From Polyangiaceae bacterium (GTDB lineage: Bacteria > Myxococcota_A > Polyangia > Polyangiales > Polyangiaceae): 35,439 bases of DNA. Of this stretch, positions 8,802 through 16,721 are shown piece by piece. The first letter of the stretch is position 1, and every line of letters starts with the position of its first letter. Both the position numbers and the translations under genes were made by a program. The notes beneath the pieces were generated by a model. That model saw only the letters and a list, made by a program, of their open reading frames with translations. It did no database searches and was not told the DNA's origin. Location: assembly GCA_016933275.1 (NCBI GenBank), contig JAFGBI010000319.1, positions 1 through 35,439 on the forward strand. The letters run 5' to 3'.

Positions 8802-9665
8802 CGCGCTTCCTCCGGAATGCTTCGATCGCGGATCACGCGGTGGCGCAGGACCTCGGCGAGGGTTCGGAACGGCGGCATCGCGCTCGGGCGGGAACGATGA
8901 GGTAATAGTTGCCCGATCGACGATGTCAACGCATGCACGACCCGCAGGCTTGGATCTCGACGGTGTGTTCCGAGACCGAGGCCGAAGCGCGGGACGCCGT
9001 CCGTATCTCGATCGGGGAGCTCGGCATCCACGTTGGGGCGCCGTCGCGCCTCGCAGGGTCCGGTGCAGGGCGCGGAGCGGCGCCGGCGACCCACGCACGC
9101 GCGCCGCGCGATCGCCGTCTCCGGAGCCGCAGCCGTCGCCATCTCGGCGACGCGCGGACACGCGCGCAGCGCAACGAAGCGTCCCCTGACGGCGTCCTGC
9201 CCGTGGTCGGTCCGCACCACCGGCGTCCCCTCCCGTGGCGAGCTCGAGATCCCCTGCTCGATGGAAGTCATCGGGGTCGCGAGGCGGCTCACCACAGGTC
9301 GGCCAACCAACCGCCTCGGACCGCGCGGTCGCCTCATCGGATCTTTGGCCCGCAGGGCGACAGCACGAGACGGGCGGGTCCTCGCTCGCTCCGGAGGACC
9401 AAGGGTGGCAGGTGGTACCCGAGATCCAGGGTCATCGGTCGCGCGGCATGGCTTGCACGGGGGGGCGACCGCGGGGAGGCGATCGCGGGGAGGCGATCGC
9501 GATGGCGAGACCGCACCGTCAAAGCCTGAGCGACGCGCCCAAGGCACATCGGCCGAGGATGCACCGCGCGAATGCCCGGGCGGCGTTGCCGACCGTTGGC
9601 GACGATGGTACCGAGGGCGCACGTTGCGGTGCGCCCTTCGGGGCAGGGAGGGTCAGAAGAGGGCG
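8802..9665. other. 864-base region without a convincing gene
   Basis: Frames on both strands are open for 200-300 codons, but all look like high-GC shadows: Arg/Pro-rich, without motifs or good ribosome binding sites. A short imperfect tandem repeat (GGCGATCGCGGGGA-like units) lies at about 9464-9505. The part next to 8801 should contain the promoter of the SGNH lipoprotein. Confidence 0.45.
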
Positions 9666-10424
9666 ATGGGTAGGCAGCTCGAGGATTGCGTCGTGGTGGT
9701 GACGGGGGCGGGCTCCGGAGTCGGGCGAGGGATCGCCGCCGGCTTCTGCCAGGACGGCGCGCAGGTGTTCGGCATCGGACGGACGGAGGCCGACCTGGAG
9801 CGGACCGCCAAGACGCTCGGCCAGGGCCGAATGCGGTGGATCGTGGGGGACGTGTCGAGGGGCGCCGATGTGGAGCGGCTGTTCGCGCTGGCAGAGGGGG
9901 AATGCGGGCGCGTCGACGTGGTCGTCAACAACGCGGCGGTCTATCCGAAGGTCCGTTTCCTCGCACACGACATGGAGGATTTCGAGCGAGGTCTGGCCAT
10001 CAACGTCGGGGGAGTCGCTCGTTGTTGCCGGCGTGCCCTCCCGGGCATGCTTGCCCGCGGCTACGGCCGTGTGATCAACATCGGCTCCTTCGCCCATGCC
10101 GATCCGGTCCCGGAGGCTTCACTCTACTCGGCCTCCAAGGGGGCGATGAGCGTCCTCACCAAGGCCGTGGCCCGCGAGATCGACCCGCTCGAGTACCCCG
10201 ATGTCTTGGTGAACGAGCTGGTGCCCGGAGTCTACCGCACCCGCATGACCCCGGACGAAGGCGACGACCCGATGTCCGCCTATCCCTTCGTGAAGAACCT
10301 CGTCACTTTGCCCCGCGGCGGTGCCCACGGGAGGGTCTTTCTCCGGGATCGGCTGATCGAGAACCACCATGGGTGGCGAGCACGCCTCCGCCGTGTCCTG
10401 GGGCGGGTGCTCCCACCGAGGTGA
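9666..10424 (+). CDS. Short-chain dehydrogenase/reductase (SDR)
   Basis: 252 residues from ATG at 9666, after a purine-rich GAAGAGGG. It is a classical SDR. The Rossmann cofactor motif T13-GAGSGVG20 is followed by VNNAAVY, the catalytic Ser in NIGSFA and Y154-S-A-S-K158. Length and motif order fit the family, which oxidises or reduces alcohols, sugars or acyl intermediates with NAD(P)(H). The C-terminal about 20 residues are unusually basic (WRARLRRVLGRVLPPR). It lies 101 bases upstream of the double hydrolase on the same strand, so they may be cotranscribed. Substrate unknown. Confidence 0.88.
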   Translation: MGRQLEDCVVVVTGAGSGVGRGIAAGFCQDGAQVFGIGRTEADLERTAKTLGQGRMRWIVGDVSRGADVERLFALAEGECGRVDVVVNNAAVYPKVRFLAHDMEDFERGLAINVGGVARCCRRALPGMLARGYGRVINIGSFAHADPVPEASLYSASKGAMSVLTKAVAREIDPLEYPDVLVNELVPGVYRTRMTPDEGDDPMSAYPFVKNLVTLPRGGAHGRVFLRDRLIENHHGWRARLRRVLGRVLPPR

Positions 10425-10525
10425 GCCGTCGTGGATGGGGGCACCGCGTCGCTCCCCTGGCAATGGCCCCGATCGCCGCCGGCCGGGCCGAGAACCCGAA
10501 ACGACCCAAGGAGCGAAGACCGATC

Positions 10526-12499
10526 ATGTCGCAACCAGACCAGCAGGCTGACCGCTCGACTGCCAATCGCGATCCGGGTCCGCCGCGGGAGCATGCCTTC
10601 TACTTCGAACATCGAGGTCGAAACCTCTTCGGCACCCTGCACGAACCCGCGATGGCCGCCCTCCGGAGAGGGTGGGTCTTCTGCTCCCCGTTCGGGGAGG
10701 AGCGTGGCTTCTCCCAGAAGATGGCGGTGGAGTGGGCCCGGGTCCTCTGCGAGGCGGGGTACTGGGTGCTGCGGTTCGACTACCGCGGCTACGGCGACAG
10801 CGAGGGGCTCTTCCACGAGTTTTCTGCGGACGATCACGTGGAAGACATCCTGTCCGCGGTCATGCACCTCGAGGATCGCATCGGGATCCCCTGTCGTGGC
10901 CTCTGGGGAATGCGGCTCGGCGCCTCGCTCGCCGCGCGGGCCGTGGAGAAGGGAAACCTTCGCGTAGCGCTCGCGCTGTGGGATCCCATCGTGAGCGGCG
11001 AGAAGTACATGGATGAGCTGTTGCGCGCCACGATGGCCAAGGAGATGGCCAACACGCATCGCGCCCCGCGGACTCGCGCCGAGCTCAAGCAACATATGGC
11101 GGAGGGCGGCGAGGTGATCGTCGAGGGTCATCCGCTGACGGGTCCGATCCACCAATCGGTCGCCGCAATCGATCTCTTGGCGGGCGACAGTTCCTCGCTG
11201 GGACCCACCTTGATCGTGCAGCTGTCCTCGCGCCCCGACCAGAAGGTGCGCCGAGAGCTCGAGTCCCTGCGCCAGCGCATCGCTGCGGCCGCGCCAACCG
11301 ATCTGAAGACCGTGACCATCCCGCCGCCGTGGCGGCAGAACGAGGAGTATCAAGTCAGGCCGACGCACCTCTTCGAGCCGACCGTAGACTGGATCCGCTC
11401 GCTCGAAACGAGCGGGACCGCCGGCGGCGATGCCGAGGGCGTTGCGCCGGCCGAGTCACCAGCGGAGCGGGCCCCCCTCACCCGACATGAAATCGCGGTC
11501 GCCGACGGCACCACCGAACGAGTGGTCGAGTTCGATTGCCAGGGTCAGACCCTCAGGGCCGTGCTGCATCTCCCTGCGCGAGTGGATGCGTCCCGACCCG
11601 CCGTCATGATGGTGACGCCTGGCTTCAACTGCCGCACCGCGCGATACCGCCTGTACATCAGGCTGGCGAGGGAGCTCGCCCAACGCGGGTGGACCTGCCT
11701 GCGCTACGATCCGCGCGGGATCGGTGACAGCGACGGATGGCACGACTACCCGTTCGTCCCGGATCTCTACAACGCCATCGAGGACGGCCTGTTCGTGCCC
11801 GACGTACGGGCGGCAGCGGAGTACCTGGAGGAACAACATGGGATCCACGCCTCCGTCCTCATCGGCCTCTGTGGGGGCTCGATCGCGTCGATTCGGGCGG
11901 CGGCCGTCGACGAACGGATCGTCGGGGTGATCTCGTCGGAGCTGCCCTTCCGCTACACACCCAAGGCCGGGTCGACGGAGGCGGCGGACGACGACAACCG
12001 CCCTGTGCCCCGCGCCGAAGCCGACAACTTCCTGAGGTCCTACCGCGGCAAGCTCCTCGACCCGGTCGCGTGGCGCCGGTTCTTCTCGCTCAAGAGCAAC
12101 TACCGGCAGTTCTGGACCTCGGTCAAGGTCGCCATCGCCAGGCGGCTCTGGGCGGGGCACACGACCTTCGACGACGGTTGGTTCCGAGAGCGTCTGGGGC
12201 CGCGCGCCAACCTGTCTCTCGTCCGCGACTTCCAGAGTGGTCTCCAGCGGCGCGTGCACCTGTTCTGCCTGTTCGGCAGCACCTATAACTCCTGGTACTT
12301 CTCGGAGATCCAGGCGGGGTTGCTCGCCGGCACCCCGGCCCACTCGGACCACCTCGACGTACGGACGATCATGGACGCGGATCCTGGGTTCTCATTGCCC
12401 GAGCACACGCGCCAGTTCCTGGACACCGTGACCGAATGGTTGGAGTCACGCCGAAGGCCCTGGGGGCCGATACCGCCCGCCCAAACCCCACGCGGGTGA
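10526..12499 (+). CDS. Fused tandem alpha/beta hydrolases, exosortase-associated-like
   Basis: 657 residues from ATG at 10526; AAGGAG lies 12 bases upstream. Domain 1 (about 20-295) has WVFCSPFGEERGFSQKM and RFDYRGYGDSEG, and at the nucleophile elbow GLWGM129RLGAS, with Met where Ser is expected. Domain 2 (about 325-640) has VTPGFNCRTARYRLY and RYDPRGIGDSDG, and a nucleophile elbow IGLC449GGS, with Cys instead of Ser. The two domains resemble exosortase A system-associated hydrolases 2 and 1, which are usually separate adjacent genes. Here they are one polypeptide joined by an Ala/Gly-rich linker. No exosortase or PEP-CTERM gene is in the window. A role in exopolysaccharide or surface-protein processing is inferred from family memory and the nearby flippase. 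Confidence 0.8.
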   Translation: MSQPDQQADRSTANRDPGPPREHAFYFEHRGRNLFGTLHEPAMAALRRGWVFCSPFGEERGFSQKMAVEWARVLCEAGYWVLRFDYRGYGDSEGLFHEFSADDHVEDILSAVMHLEDRIGIPCRGLWGMRLGASLAARAVEKGNLRVALALWDPIVSGEKYMDELLRATMAKEMANTHRAPRTRAELKQHMAEGGEVIVEGHPLTGPIHQSVAAIDLLAGDSSSLGPTLIVQLSSRPDQKVRRELESLRQRIAAAAPTDLKTVTIPPPWRQNEEYQVRPTHLFEPTVDWIRSLETSGTAGGDAEGVAPAESPAERAPLTRHEIAVADGTTERVVEFDCQGQTLRAVLHLPARVDASRPAVMMVTPGFNCRTARYRLYIRLARELAQRGWTCLRYDPRGIGDSDGWHDYPFVPDLYNAIEDGLFVPDVRAAAEYLEEQHGIHASVLIGLCGGSIASIRAAAVDERIVGVISSELPFRYTPKAGSTEAADDDNRPVPRAEADNFLRSYRGKLLDPVAWRRFFSLKSNYRQFWTSVKVAIARRLWAGHTTFDDGWFRERLGPRANLSLVRDFQSGLQRRVHLFCLFGSTYNSWYFSEIQAGLLAGTPAHSDHLDVRTIMDADPGFSLPEHTRQFLDTVTEWLESRRRPWGPIPPAQTPRG

Positions 12500-12537
12500 T
12501 CTCCCGAGCCGCCCGCGGGTGCCGTTCCGAGCGGGCC

Positions 12538-14106
12538 TCAGCGGAACTTCACCAGACCGAACCGGTAAAGCACTCCGGCGATCGTTCCCCAGATCACGGT
12601 GACCACCGAGCCCTGGAGGATCACCACGGGCAGCCACCCCAGTCGCGTGGTGGGCACGGCCACACCCGCCCATTGCGCGTAGAGCCAGCCTCCGACGGCG
12701 ATCCCGAGATACGCGACGGCGATCACGATTGGGGCGAGGAGGATGTCGCGTTGCCAGGTACGGAAGCGAAGACGCGCAGCGAAATAGACGATGGTGACGT
12801 AGCGGGCGAGCTCCGCGATGCCGAAGCCGAGGATGAGGCCAGTGAGCGGCGACCAACCCAGTTGCCTGGCAACCCACACCGCCGGCCAAACGAAGAGGAC
12901 CAGGGCGACGATCTTCACCGCCATCGAGGTCGTGAGGGCGGGGCGGCAATCGCAGCCGAGCAACACCCAGCCTCCGGTATTCGCCTGGGACTGGATCCAC
13001 CCCACCACCGCCACCAGCTGCAGGAGCCAACCGACATCCGCGTAGGTGGGAGGGTAGAGGATGGCCACGACGGCAGGCCCGCAAGCGATCAACCCCGACA
13101 TGAATAGGGAGCTCGCCACCCCTGACGAGAGGTAGATCTTCGACGCGGCCGGCCCGACCGGCTCGCCCCGCTCATGGAGACGGCTGCAGAAGGGGAAGAC
13201 CACGGTGCTCGCCAGCTTGATCAGCAACCCCACCGGAATGGCGAGCAACCCGATCGCCCGTCCATAGAGGCCGCCCGCTTCGAAGTCGATGAGCTTCGGC
13301 ACGAGCATGCGGTCGGTGTACATGGCAAGGAAGGTGAGCATGGTGCTGAGGAAGACCCACTTGCCGAATGAGAAGATCTCCCGAAGCGCCCTCCGATCCC
13401 AGGTTGGCCTGGGCCATGGATGGGCTATCGCCACGAAGCTCAAGACGACGTTGACGAGCCGAGCCGCGAGGGCGCCGAACACGACCGCCCAGCAGAGCGA
13501 CTCGTCGAAGGGCAGATTGGTGAGCGTGCCCGCTGCGATCTGCCGAACGCCGTCCGGATGGATCAGGTAGACGACGACGAACGTGACGATGAAGGTGACG
13601 ACCGAGCCCACGAGCTCGAAGACGACCATGGGACCATTTCGCACGTGCCGGGCGAGGATGAACAGGCTGGTCGAGAGCAGGCCGTCAATGACGGCCCCGA
13701 AGCCAACGGCAGGGATCAGATACGCCAGGATCGGCCGCCCGTAGACGAGCGACACCGGGTAGGCGACGAGCAGGGAGACCACGAAGAGTACTACCCCGCG
13801 TAGGAGTTGCAGGGTCCACGCGGTGTCGAGGAAGGCGCGCTCCTCGCCGCGAGGGTTCTGGATCACGCTGGGAGCGATCCCGATGTCCGAGAACAGCGCG
13901 AGCGCCATCGAGACCACGACGACGAGATCCATCAGCCCGTAGACCTCGGGGTGGATCAACCGCGTGAGGACGACCGACGAAGCGAGCCTCACCACCTGGC
14001 CGGCGCCGAACCCGATACCGATCCACAGGGTGCTCCGGAACGCGTTCCGGCGGATCTGGTCGTGGGGGACAGGGAGGTTCGGACTGGCGTCCTCGGCTTT
14101 GGCCAT
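12538..14106 (-). CDS. Polysaccharide/oligosaccharide flippase (Wzx/MATE-like)
   Basis: 522 residues from ATG at 14106; a GTG two codons upstream is an alternative. After a soluble stretch of about 25 residues the protein is almost entirely hydrophobic helices, about 12-14 by eye. The sequence FGAGQVVRLASSVVLTRLIHPEVYGLMDLV is the N-terminal signature of polysaccharide-biosynthesis flippases, which move lipid-linked glycans across the inner membrane. TWDRRALREIFSFGKWVFLST is also typical of this family's mid-region. Downstream of the B12-type radical SAM and YkgJ genes on the same strand (231-base gap), and convergent with the double hydrolase 38 bases away. A role in extracellular polysaccharide export is likely. 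Confidence 0.85.
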   Translation of the reverse strand: MAKAEDASPNLPVPHDQIRRNAFRSTLWIGIGFGAGQVVRLASSVVLTRLIHPEVYGLMDLVVVVSMALALFSDIGIAPSVIQNPRGEERAFLDTAWTLQLLRGVVLFVVSLLVAYPVSLVYGRPILAYLIPAVGFGAVIDGLLSTSLFILARHVRNGPMVVFELVGSVVTFIVTFVVVYLIHPDGVRQIAAGTLTNLPFDESLCWAVVFGALAARLVNVVLSFVAIAHPWPRPTWDRRALREIFSFGKWVFLSTMLTFLAMYTDRMLVPKLIDFEAGGLYGRAIGLLAIPVGLLIKLASTVVFPFCSRLHERGEPVGPAASKIYLSSGVASSLFMSGLIACGPAVVAILYPPTYADVGWLLQLVAVVGWIQSQANTGGWVLLGCDCRPALTTSMAVKIVALVLFVWPAVWVARQLGWSPLTGLILGFGIAELARYVTIVYFAARLRFRTWQRDILLAPIVIAVAYLGIAVGGWLYAQWAGVAVPTTRLGWLPVVILQGSVVTVIWGTIAGVLYRFGLVKFR

Positions 14107-14343
14107 GAGCACTGCGGAGAATGGAGATGAGAGCGGGCGGCCGAAGGAAACGGCGGCGCGGTCTTAGCACGAACGGATGAGGTCCCCCACCGGGAAGGAC
14201 CCCCGGGAAGATGACCGTGGCCGAGACCGTGAGCACCATCCCCGGCACTACCCGCCGCCGGCAACCGTTGGCGGGGCCCTCCGGACGCGACCGCCGATCG
14301 GGCGGCCCCGTCGAGTCCCGCGCGGAGACCACACCGCGGTCCC

Positions 14344-16047
14344 CTATCCGCCGCTCGCGCAACAGGCCGGAAAGGTCATCCATCCCCCAATGGCAGCGGT
14401 CCAGAGCTCTCCAAGCTCCGGGTAGTGGTCGCGAAGACCTGCCTTCATGGCCTCGATCACCCGCGGGAGATCCTCGTTCTGCATCCCCACGGGGTTCGTA
14501 TTGGTGAACGGCAGGCTCGTCGTCATGACCGCGGTGTGCGGCCGCAGATAGATTCCGAAGGCCCCAGGATCACGCGCCATCGGGGAGCCAGGGACCAGTG
14601 AGTAGGGGTGGATGCCGACGAAATCGATCCGGTCCCGGTGATCCACCAAGAAGTCGAACGTCCTCCCCAGTCCGACCTGGGTCTCGGTGGGAAAACCCGC
14701 GATCACCATGACCCCGGTGTGGATCCCATGCTGGCGGCAGCTCCCGAGCACGCGCGAGGCCACTTCGGGCCGGGTGGGCTTGCGCATGGCCTTCAGGGTG
14801 ACCGGATCCGCGCTCTCGAGGCCGAAGCGCAGACACCGGCAACCCGAGCGGGCGAGGTCTGCGACCACCGGGTCGGTGAACCCGGCGTCGAACAGGACCT
14901 CGGCAGCCCACTCGACGCTGAGGTCCGCCGCGAGGATGGCGCGACCGAGCTCCCACAGGTCCCGCGGATGGTACGAGTCGACCGGCAGATCGAACCAATT
15001 CGACCCGGTCTCCGCCATCGTCGCCCGCATGTCGGCCACCGCCTGCTCGGTCTGACGACGACGGTAGCGGGCCAGCGTCTGGTTCGAGATGTTGCAGTAG
15101 GCGCAACGTCCCCAGTGGCAGCCGCGAGAGAGCGGCAGCCCGATGGCGTACTTCGGGACCAGGTAGCGCTCCAAGTCGAGCCCCTGCATGGTCAGCATCG
15201 GCACCGAGACCGTCGCGAGATCGGTGTGGTGCGGCCGGGGAGATACCCGCCGAAACGTCCCGTTCTGCGGCAGGCACACGTTGGGCACGTCGCCCAGCGC
15301 GCCGCGGCCTCGGACGACCACGTTCAGCCACGCGTCGAGCGCGTCCTCCCCGTCGTGCAAGACGATCGCATCCGCCGGCAACAGGGCACTCGGGATGCGC
15401 TCCACATCGCTGGCGGTTGCGGTCAGGTAGCCGCCTCCGAGGATGAGGTGGGTCCCGGGCAACTGCAGGCGAAGGAGCCGAGCCAGCGTGAACGCCGGAA
15501 TGAGCTGGGAGTAGTAGGTGATGGAGATGCCAATCGCGACAGCCGCGCGTCGACGCAGACGCGGCAGCGCGTGCTCCATGAAGAACCCGATGAACGGGTT
15601 GGCTTCGCCGTCCTCCAACGCGGCGCCCAGCGAGTCGAAGCCACGCACGGCGCCGGGGATGTCGAAGTGCCGGAAATCGTGCTGGTGACGGCCCCGTGAG
15701 GCAGCGGTGAGGAGCACCCCCGCGTCGCGCAGCACGTCGAAGGCCCACCGCCAGGTGTCCCGTCGCCCGGCAGCGCCCTGCTGCCGAAGGGACGCCTTGG
15801 CGGCGTCGATCTCACCGACGGCACGGTCAGCCGCCGCCATCAGACGATCGTCCGCACCGTGGTCGCCGACGATGCGCCGGCAGCGCGCGAGGTAGGATCG
15901 CGAGTGGAAATGGTGGAAGGAGTCTATCGACAGATCCCACTGGTGAGCGTCCCAGCCGCGGGCGCGCAGAAATGCCGTCAGCGCGGGGAGGGAGGAGACG
16001 GCCTGCCCGACGTTGCCCACGGGTGGTGAGATCAGCAGGAAGTCCAC
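14344..16047 (-). CDS. B12-binding-type radical SAM protein
   Basis: 567 residues from GTG at 16047. The N-terminal 250 residues have the cobalamin-binding-like layout of this superfamily: LLISPPVGNVGQ at the start, then IGISITYYSQLIPAF, HLILGGGYLTA and VLHDGEDAL. No DxHxxG motif is obvious, so cobalamin binding may be degenerate. The radical SAM core starts with SRGC310HWGRC315AYC318, a Cx4Cx2C variant of the usual Cx3Cx2C that ligates the 4Fe-4S cluster. LRFGLESADPVTLKAMRKPT and GVMVIAGFPTET are classic later motifs. The YkgJ-like gene lies 37 bases upstream on the same strand. The reaction cannot be predicted. Confidence 0.82.
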   Translation of the reverse strand: MDFLLISPPVGNVGQAVSSLPALTAFLRARGWDAHQWDLSIDSFHHFHSRSYLARCRRIVGDHGADDRLMAAADRAVGEIDAAKASLRQQGAAGRRDTWRWAFDVLRDAGVLLTAASRGRHQHDFRHFDIPGAVRGFDSLGAALEDGEANPFIGFFMEHALPRLRRRAAVAIGISITYYSQLIPAFTLARLLRLQLPGTHLILGGGYLTATASDVERIPSALLPADAIVLHDGEDALDAWLNVVVRGRGALGDVPNVCLPQNGTFRRVSPRPHHTDLATVSVPMLTMQGLDLERYLVPKYAIGLPLSRGCHWGRCAYCNISNQTLARYRRRQTEQAVADMRATMAETGSNWFDLPVDSYHPRDLWELGRAILAADLSVEWAAEVLFDAGFTDPVVADLARSGCRCLRFGLESADPVTLKAMRKPTRPEVASRVLGSCRQHGIHTGVMVIAGFPTETQVGLGRTFDFLVDHRDRIDFVGIHPYSLVPGSPMARDPGAFGIYLRPHTAVMTTSLPFTNTNPVGMQNEDLPRVIEAMKAGLRDHYPELGELWTAAIGGWMTFPACCASGG

Positions 16048-16084
16048 GACCGGCGGCGCTTCGTTGGCTTCGAGGTGAACTCGG

Positions 16085-16393
16085 TCAACCCAGGCGGCCG
16101 TCCCGGCGTGCCTCGAGGCACTGCCCGCTGCCGGGAAGGAAGGTGCGGCACACCGTCGCCCGATCCTCGTAGATGGAGCACTCGTTTGGCACCCCGGGCC
16201 TACCGAGGTGAATGCACGCTCCCCTCGGTCCGTTGGGGAATGCCCTCTGACCGAAATGACCCTCGACGAGGCGATCGGCGAGGTCGGCTCGACCGTTCAT
16301 CCGCCAGTGCCGGATATCCGCTTCTTCGACCAGGATCGTCCCTTCTCGGCTGTGGCAGCAGGAGCCGCACCGCAGGCACTCGCTATCGGCCAT
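16085..16393 (-). CDS. YkgJ-family cysteine cluster protein
   Basis: 102 residues from ATG at 16393. It starts with CLRCGSCCHS, the CxxCGxCC cluster of the YkgJ (Zn/Fe-chelating) family, and continues with ACIHLG, NECSIYEDRATVCRTF and GQC. The C-IYExR--CR-F pattern is diagnostic. The cysteines probably bind zinc or an Fe-S cluster. The stop lies 37 bases before the GTG of the radical SAM gene on the same strand, which suggests one transcript and perhaps metal-cluster partnership. Confidence 0.88.
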   Translation of the reverse strand: MADSECLRCGSCCHSREGTILVEEADIRHWRMNGRADLADRLVEGHFGQRAFPNGPRGACIHLGRPGVPNECSIYEDRATVCRTFLPGSGQCLEARRDGRLG

Positions 16394-16721
16394 TGGGCAG
16401 TGCTAGCACAAGCTCGGACGAACGGGGCGGCCACCTGGTGCTCGGCAGGCTCGAGGATCGGCGGCAGCGCCCGACCAGACCACCCCAAGGCGCAGGGGGG
16501 CCGGCGCCAGCTTGCGCACCGATGGCTGTCAGCACGTCTGCCGGCGAGACCGCCTCGGAGCCTTCGAGCAGAGCGACCGTCGGCTCCAACGACCGCGCCC
16601 GTGGCTGGCCGCGCTCGCGTCCCTCGCCGGGGAGTGAGCGGCCGCGCCAGCTGAAGACGAGCAGCCGACCAGCGGTGTCCGCCGGGCGCGCGCCCTCGCG
16701 AAGGCAGCGATACGCCGCGGG
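16394..16721. other. Intergenic region between two minus-strand genes
   Basis: 328 bases between the glycosidase stop and the YkgJ start. The minus-strand frame that ends at the glycosidase stop stays open for about 110 further codons, but shows no start with a ribosome binding site and no recognisable motif. I see no convincing gene. Confidence 0.4.

Noticed and set aside
7041..8900. 619-codon plus-strand frame
   Set aside because: Overlaps the methyltransferase in another frame and runs antisense to the SGNH lipoprotein; no recognisable motif.
8909..9529. 206-codon plus-strand frame in the gap before the SDR
   Set aside because: Arg/His/Pro-rich with no ribosome binding site or motif; competing frames on the other strand are equally open.
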